64,000 nucleotides of DNA from Melampsora larici-populina 98AG31 (taxonomy: Eukaryota; Basidiomycota; Pucciniomycetes; Pucciniales; Melampsoraceae). Under the pieces are notes generated by a model. It saw only the letters and a list, made by a program, of their open reading frames with translations, searched no databases and was not told where the DNA came from. Below, in pieces: positions 57,648 to 64,000 of the stretch (positions are counted from its first letter, which is position 1; the number at the start of each line of letters is the position of its first letter). The translations under genes and the position numbers were made by a program. The DNA lies in NCBI RefSeq assembly GCF_000204055.1, contig NW_006768768.1:1242071-1306070 (forward strand), read 5' to 3'.

Positions 57648-60600
57648 TCACATTCTAGTAGTCATCGGTTCATCTTTATCATGAGTTGGATCAATCATCA
57701 CATCAGATCCGCCTGTTAAAGATTCTTGACCATTACGACGATGCGCCTGAGCTTGTGCTTTGTGAATCCAAATGCTATCTGATTCAAATAGTACGTCCAT
57801 GTCTTCAAGACTCCTTCCAGCAGTTTCAGGCTATAGATATTTTCGGGAATGTTTTGGTCAGGTTCCTGAGTAAGATTTTGATTGAGTTTTTGAAAAAAAA
57901 AACTTACGTAGAGGAAGTAGATGTTAGGCAAGGTGAAGAAATTCAAGATTCCGAAGCTGTTTAATGAAAATCAAAAAAAAGTTAGCAAATTTACCCAGAG
58001 AATAAGTTTCCAACATGAAAGCAAACAAATGATTGCTTACAGAATGAAAGTCCAATACGTGATAGCGTTAAACAAGAAAGGTGCAATCTCCGTGACCACA
58101 GCGTTTCCAATCGACCATCCAACGACACTCCACTGAATTGAGATAAAAGATGATCAGTTTGAGTTCTGTGTCATGAAGAGATAAGCGAACGGTTCTGCTT
58201 ACACAACCACCTTTGGCTCTGACAAACAATGGCATGATCTCAGTGGGTACCAACCTAAGAACAAAAACATAAGTTAGATACATCTGAATGCTGGTTGCTA
58301 CAGTATCAAGTATGTTTGAACCCCTACTAACCAAGGAACTGTCAACCAAGCTGGATTAAGAAAGATCCAAATCAGTCAAAGCTTTTCAATCCCTTAGGGT
58401 AGCTAGAACAGAAAAACTCAACTGGCTCCGAAAGTGGCCGTATAAACGAAGACACCAGTTGTCACCACGGCACCCCAACTTTGACGTACATGAGAGGTGA
58501 GAGAGCCATCTCCAGAATACCTAAAAAGATAAAGAGCCCAAGACATATCAGAAAAAGGATCCTTGTAACGTGTATAAGCGAAATTGTGACCGACTTGGCT
58601 CCTACTCCTGCTATGATCAGAGCGATACCCATTACAATTGCCCCCCAGTACAGAGTGACTCGACGACCAACGCGATCAAGTGTGACAACGGCGACTAAAA
58701 CACTCATCACTGTTTATTCATCACATTATCAGCTTTATTATAGAAATCAGAAAAGAGACATAAAGTGGCGACTGAACTGTATGACAAATCATTGATACCC
58801 GAAAGCCTTGGTAGATGAGGATAAAACGTGTCTTGCATAAGCTGGGCGAAAAAGAAAGATCAGACTATGATAATTGACTCACAAATTCGACTTGTATTCA
58901 CTGTAACCAGCCTGAAAACGGAGACAAGAGATGTCAATAATTCTTTCCAAAAAGAATTCAAGGAAATGAAAATTACCTGTTGAAAGACAGTAGGAGCATA
59001 GACAGTAATTACACCGATTCCCACCAGTTCTTGCATAATTTGAAGCCAAATGATAAGCCAAGTACGACGACGTAAATGTAATGGATCGTTCTTAGTAAGC
59101 ATACTCCAATAAGTAGTAGTACTATCATGTTGACGTTCGATTTGAACTGCTTCAAGGATTCCTTGGAACTCAGAATCAACTTTGTCATTCAGTTCTTCTG
59201 TAGTCTCTCCTTTACTTGAACGTAATACTGTAAGAATGTGACGAGCATCATCTGTTTTTCCAACTTTGGCGAGCCTGGAATCATGAGCGAGGATTAGTAT
59301 TGAATGATAAGAGGGAAAGATGTTTCTGTATCACTCACCATCGGGGAGACTCTGGGAAGAGCGGAACCATGATTAAGAGGACTACCAAGAATACGATTTG
59401 GATTGCCAATGGTAATCTCCAACGTAATCCTTCACTACTTGCGCCTCTCAAACCAAATTCGATCCACTAGATAGAAAAAGTTAGTGAGATTTTGATATTG
59501 TGTTGATACAATGGTTGAACTCACGTAAGCTAAAGCCAATCCAGCAATGTTCAAAAGAACTGGAAGAGGTCACAGGTTGATTTAAAGGTTAGTCACTGTG
59601 GGATTTGAGATCATGCAATGCAGGAATGTAATCCTTACATTCGAAACCCATGGCAGCACCACGACCTTCATGATGTGAAAGTTCAGAAGTCCATACAGGT
59701 ACAAGCGCATTGAGTTGACCAGTACCAATTCCTGTAAGTACTCGGGAAAGACTAAAACAAAATGAATGTCAAAAAACCATACGATACTTTCGATCGAGTC
59801 AAAAATGTTGGTGGAAAAGAAACTCACCACATCCATGTGATCTAAGATAGGGTAAAGAGCAGCATAAAGGTTTTTAAAATAATATAAGTATTCCAAGGAC
59901 AGAAGGTGACACAAAGATTAAGAGTATAGCGAAATCGGTCGTACATTTCTTGCAGAGGCTTGAAGTGATGCACCAAAAATAGCCCACAGACACGCAAAGA
60001 TGATTGCTAGAGGGTAACCAACAAAAAAACTTGAGCTCATGAACACGATAATTCAGATTCATGAATTTGTCACACACTTTTGACACGACCTATCTTGTCT
60101 CCAAGGACACCTGCAATCAAAGCACCAATGAGAGTACCCTGATAGATTCAAACATGCGCATATATGAGCTTAATATTGAATCATAGCTCTGGAAGGCATG
60201 TTTGGTGACAAGGACGGTTTTGGAACTTACGCCATAGTAGACTGCGACGATTCTGGAAGACAAAGCATTGAGAAAAATATTATCGAATCAATATCCTCTC
60301 CAGCGCCTCTCTGAGGTTTTGTTTGATATTAAAGATTTTGATGACTTACCCTCCAATCTTTGCTGAATCACCTTCAGTTTGAGGATCACTGAAAATACCC
60401 ATACGACGTTGATAATCATGTGTATTGTTAACACCTGCAAAGTAATGAGAGAAGGTCAAGAAGAAATCCTTTGGTTCAATACCTTTTTTGTATTCTTATA
60501 ATCACGATTGACAAAAAACTTACCAGACATCACTCCTCTATTTGATTCACAAAGAATTCGGAGAAAAAAAAGGAATCAGTACCCTAAGATGGTAAACATA

Positions 60601-60849
60601 GAAAATAAATTTTCAAAAAAGACCAAAAACTTACTGATCAAATCCATAAAACATGATAGCAATACCAGCGATCAAATTAACAGCCCATGTCATCGTATGA
60701 CCAGTGAAAGGTAATTGACGTTTACGATTATAACCACCAGGGAAATATTTCGCATACTTCCATTCGAGTGGCATTGAATTAGTTGTTGAACCTCTTTCTT
60801 GGTTGTCCGTAAAAGCTTTAACATCTTGTGGTTCAGTAGGATTTTTCAT
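57648..60849 (-). CDS. MFS sugar transporter, 576 aa, 20 exons
   Basis: Twenty exons from ATG 60849 to the stop at 57648 join in phase to 577 codons; their low ends are 60635, 60524, 60350, 60231, 60078, 59945, 59828, 59639, 59525, 59339, 58977, 58883, 58760, 58595, 58423, 58332, 58203, 58041, 57908 and 57648. Sugar-porter signatures appear in order: GDKIGRVK, RVLTGIGTGQLNALVPVW with SELSHHEGRGAAMG, PESPRW, LDRVGRRV, WLVPTEIMPLFVRAKG and PETAGRSLEDMD. The length fits 12 membrane spans with cytosolic ends. It should carry hexoses, or another sugar, across the plasma membrane, probably with protons. Two exons are only 14 nt (60524-60537, 59828-59841) and two others 19 and 22 nt. One donor (GTCTCT after exon 13) is weak and that boundary is the least sure. 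Confidence 0.88.
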
Positions 60850-63800
60850 CTTTACTTTTTACGCGCTTGGTCAATGTTGAAAAAGAAAATATGAAAGAGT
60901 CAAGCAAGATTGTTATTTGTGGGAACCGTAGAATTGAGGCGAGATTGAAGAGGTGGGTCGATTGTGATACGCAAGTTGATGATTTATATATCTAATCTTA
61001 ATGGTCTTTCCTTTGAAATGTTATCTGTATCACCACGATTTTAAGCAAAGATGATCGACTTGATGACGAGATAAGAGGATGAGTAAAGGGATGACTGTGA
61101 TGATGCAATGAGAATATGTCACACCAAAATAGAATCAATTGAAATTTATGATGTAATGAAGTGTTTTTTTTTTTTCGGAAGCACAAGCAAGTTATCGGAC
61201 GAAAGATTAGTAAAAACCACCGAAGGGCAGAAGTTCAGTGAGTAAAAAGTTCCGGAAATGATAAGGGATCTAAGAAAGCGGGTGATGGAGACTAAGAGAT
61301 TGATAACCAAAATCAATGAAGAAGTACTATAAAAGGGAAAAGAGGATGTGAGGTAGTAGGATGATCTTTATAGAGTGCTTTTGGTGTTTACCCAATGTGG
61401 AATAAATAGACAGAAGAGCAGTATAAAGACGCCGTCACAGGTTCACAGGGTGATGATGGGAAACAATCACCAAACGGAGTAGATACGGTGGATTTGATAT
61501 GACGTCGATGAGATCGATGAGACTCTTTGGATTGATTGATGAGTAAAGGTAGATCAACGATGATGAAAAAGTGTGTAATAGTATAATTTAGCTCAATATG
61601 TTGATCGATTTGGATGGATTGGATGAAGTATTGGTTGGAAAGCTGCTTGATAAATATATGTGAGCCTGAGGTTGTGGCTTTCGTCTTACTTTAAGGTTAA
61701 CAAATTCAAGACTCTTAAATTCCTTTACAAGTTTTCTTCCCATCAACGATGAGACAAGGATGGGATTTAAGTGATTGGAATGATGAGATTCGATAGACTC
61801 AATTCAGCTTCCCACTCACAAGTCTCCAGAGAGAAAGATGCAGGTTCTAGAAAACCGAGGTCTTCAGTGCCCGAATGAATCGTATCAGCGCTTCTCAGCT
61901 GACCAAATCAGTTTAGTCCTCCGAGTTATCTGATCTCTTTGGAGTATGTTGATCGACATATGACTGATATCTGAAACGTGCAGTGTGCTCAAAAATATCT
62001 ACTCCGCTGCAACTATTCCGAGTGAGTCGTTCGTTAATCTGTCTTTTTCTCTCTCAGACAGCAGAATGATGAAGATTGATGGCATATAGTCTGATTTGAT
62101 GATTGATTGATTTGTAGTTTGAAAGAAAAGTTTGCGAATGAAGATTTCTAATCATTCATCAGACTTGTGACCATCGCCAGACCCACTCGTCTGAATCTCC
62201 ACGTACATATGTCCTACAACTCTCACCATTAACATGACGTCATCATTTCTCTCATCAGTCATGATGGTCAAGATCTGATCTGAAGCGGTACACTTCAAAC
62301 TGAAATCTGTCCTCCTCCTAGATAATACGCATCAAAGTGTGGAGGCTTTCATCGGACGGGTTTGAGAACTGTAAATATCCTTAAAAAGTGGTAAGTCTTC
62401 AAGTGTCATGAGACTGAACTCATGAGAGTCAGAATCCAACTCACACCCTTTATTTTGAAGTCTCTATCTCCATTCTTTCTTTTGGACCTCAAACGTTAGG
62501 CAAGGGTAGATCTTTGATTTTTCCAATCGGTGATCTCATCAACAAAAAAACGCCATATCCTAATCTTAAACAAATTAATCTTAAACCTCATGAGGATTCT
62601 TAAAGATAACATTTGCTTACCCAAATCACTGGTAAGACAACTCTAAGCACAAGTGTCAGATTAATGAGTCTTTCCGATTCCGGATTAACGTCATCTTGGT
62701 GATACCGAGGAGAGTTTCATTTGAAAAAGATTAAAAGAATTAAATTAACATCAATCTTGAGGATCATAAACCGGGTTGCTGTTCCTTACTGCATCACTTT
62801 CAAACTTCACAAATATCTGCATACATTCACTTGGCGATACGCACAAGTCTATTTGCATCTGTTTCACGTTTCTTTGATCGGCGAAAGTGCTCCGGGCCGT
62901 ATGTCCATTTTTTTTGATCTGGGTCTCTTCGTGACGCGCATCTTGAGCGTAAATACGAGATAGATCGAGGTCTGATCGATCGTACGAGGTTATAAAGAGA
63001 TGGATGCACCATACCCGGAAGTGTGAAATGTGAACATTTTACCCTTCATCTTTCTGACTACGATCGCCATTCGATAAAGCATTTCTTCGGTCCGAGCCAT
63101 GGATGTAAACAATTGCAAACCATTAAGTACTTGTGTATGCGTGTCTGAAGGGTTTGTGGCGGTAGTGATACATACAAAGAGTTCATCAGATTGACCATGT
63201 TTAACATCAGTCTTAACTCTTATCATTCAGACTTTGATGGTTTCAGCACTCTATATCCTGAGGGCGCCCAAATGTCCAAATTTACCCCAATTGAATACTC
63301 GGACCTTTCAGGTAAGCGAAACACTTCCGGCTTGCGTAAGCTTAACAAAGTCCCTCGCGAGCGTGTTCGCCGCGCCCTCGAAGAGGGGCTTAGGTCAGAC
63401 TTGGGTTTTTTGGCGGTGGAGCTCCAAGAGTTAAGCCCCGGCGAACGTGCTTACTAGGAGCTTTGTTAAGCTTATGGCTTGCGTGATGCAAGGATACATG
63501 GTGAATATCCATGTTTCTTGGGATGTTGTGCCTGAATGATTTTACATCCAAGTTTCATTCAAGTTATCAATTGAAGTAACACATGGGCTCACACCGTGGG
63601 CAATCCACCATCGCATACAGCGGCTCCGACAGGCCGTCGTATTTTATCCTTACCATTTTCTCAATGATACGTAAAGGTATATAAGTACCAAGTATGGACG
63701 AAAGGGTGCGCGAATAGGACGAGAAAATGAGCAGGCCTGATATATTCCATCTTCGAGTCTTTTTTAGATGATTCTGATAGTTCTGATCCATAGTACGAGC

Positions 63801-64000
63801 TCAGATTTACCATGGAGCTACCAAGGTATATCCATCCTTGTGAGAATCAGATTTCCCTAGGAGTTTGGTTTGAAGTGTGTTTTGCATAGTCCAGTTCGGA
63901 AGGAGTTCAGGAGAAAGTGGGAAAGTGATATAGGAAAAAGGTTTACCAGACCCAAACCTGAAGCAATGGCTCAAGCTTTGAGGGATAATTTACTCTGAAA
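60850..64000. other. right-end region without a supported gene
   Basis: The first ~1 kb is upstream of the transporter and should hold its promoter. It is AT-rich with many GATGAT/TGATGA words. From 62 kb to the end only short frames without motifs are found. The one clear structure is the foldback at 63337-63474. Confidence 0.5.
63337..63474. mobile_element. small foldback element (MITE-like)
   Basis: The arms TAAGCTTAACAAAG (63337-63350) and CTTTGTTAAGCTTA (63461-63474) are perfect reverse complements. Inside, GTTCGCCG (about 63365) pairs with CGGCGAAC (about 63439), and GGGGCTTA pairs with TTAAGCCCC, so most of the ~138 bp can fold. It is GC-rich in an AT-rich surrounding. No target-site duplication was fixed. 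Confidence 0.65.

Noticed and set aside
1..64000. CRISPR arrays, rRNA and tRNA genes, bacterial-type operons
   Set aside because: No regularly spaced identical repeats with unique spacers, no recognisable rRNA or tRNA, and gene structure is intron-rich eukaryotic.

Overview
This is eukaryotic nuclear DNA from a fungus, very probably a basidiomycete and plausibly a rust-type (Pucciniales) genome. Genes are split by many short GT-AG introns, mostly about 50-100 nt. The mobile-element mix is typical of basidiomycetes: a KDZ transposase with CxC5/CxC6 cysteine clusters, an alpha-kinase-like gene, Plavaka-type CACTA/Tnp2 transposase, and DIRS-like tyrosine-recombinase retroelements. The species call is inference; no rRNA, tRNA or marker gene was found.

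Region 1 (1-46 kb) is a nest of mobile elements. At the left edge is a DIRS/Ngaro-like retrotransposon (1-3.5 kb) with an open Gag-RT-RNase H frame and an intact tyrosine recombinase, followed by a hAT transposase remnant. At 6-12.7 kb are three apparently intact spliced genes: a cysteine-containing protein of unknown function, an alpha-kinase-like protein, and on the opposite strand a 704-aa KDZ transposase. A gene-poor stretch (12.7-19.5 kb) carries several foldback elements. A Ty1/copia LTR and gag follow and are cut off at 21,182.

Region 2 (21,183-38,889) is the most striking part. Two 40-bp inverted repeats (39/40 identical, starting CACAGTG) enclose 17.7 kb. Inside are a Tnp2 transposase with an unusual AT-hook insert and four further genes: a small basic protein, a 362-aa minus-strand protein, a 1,880-aa Ser/Pro/Gln-rich protein, and a 405-aa repeat protein. 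I read it as one large multi-gene CACTA/Plavaka-like element. The C-terminal part of the 1,880-aa protein resembles the 362-aa protein. The two are divergently transcribed from a shared 0.9-kb region carrying a thrice-repeated motif.

Region 3 (about 39-45 kb) holds GC-rich repeats and a second DIRS-like element, broken by a stop, frameshifts and three insertions.

Region 4 (46.9-61 kb) looks like ordinary host gene space: a 1,463-aa DDT-type/PHD-finger chromatin protein, a 731-aa single-pass membrane protein, and on the minus strand a 576-aa MFS sugar transporter in 20 exons, two of them 14 nt long. The last 3 kb holds only a small foldback element.

The spliced models were worked out by hand from splice sites and frame continuity. 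Each complete model adds up to whole codons, but none is supported here by transcript data.
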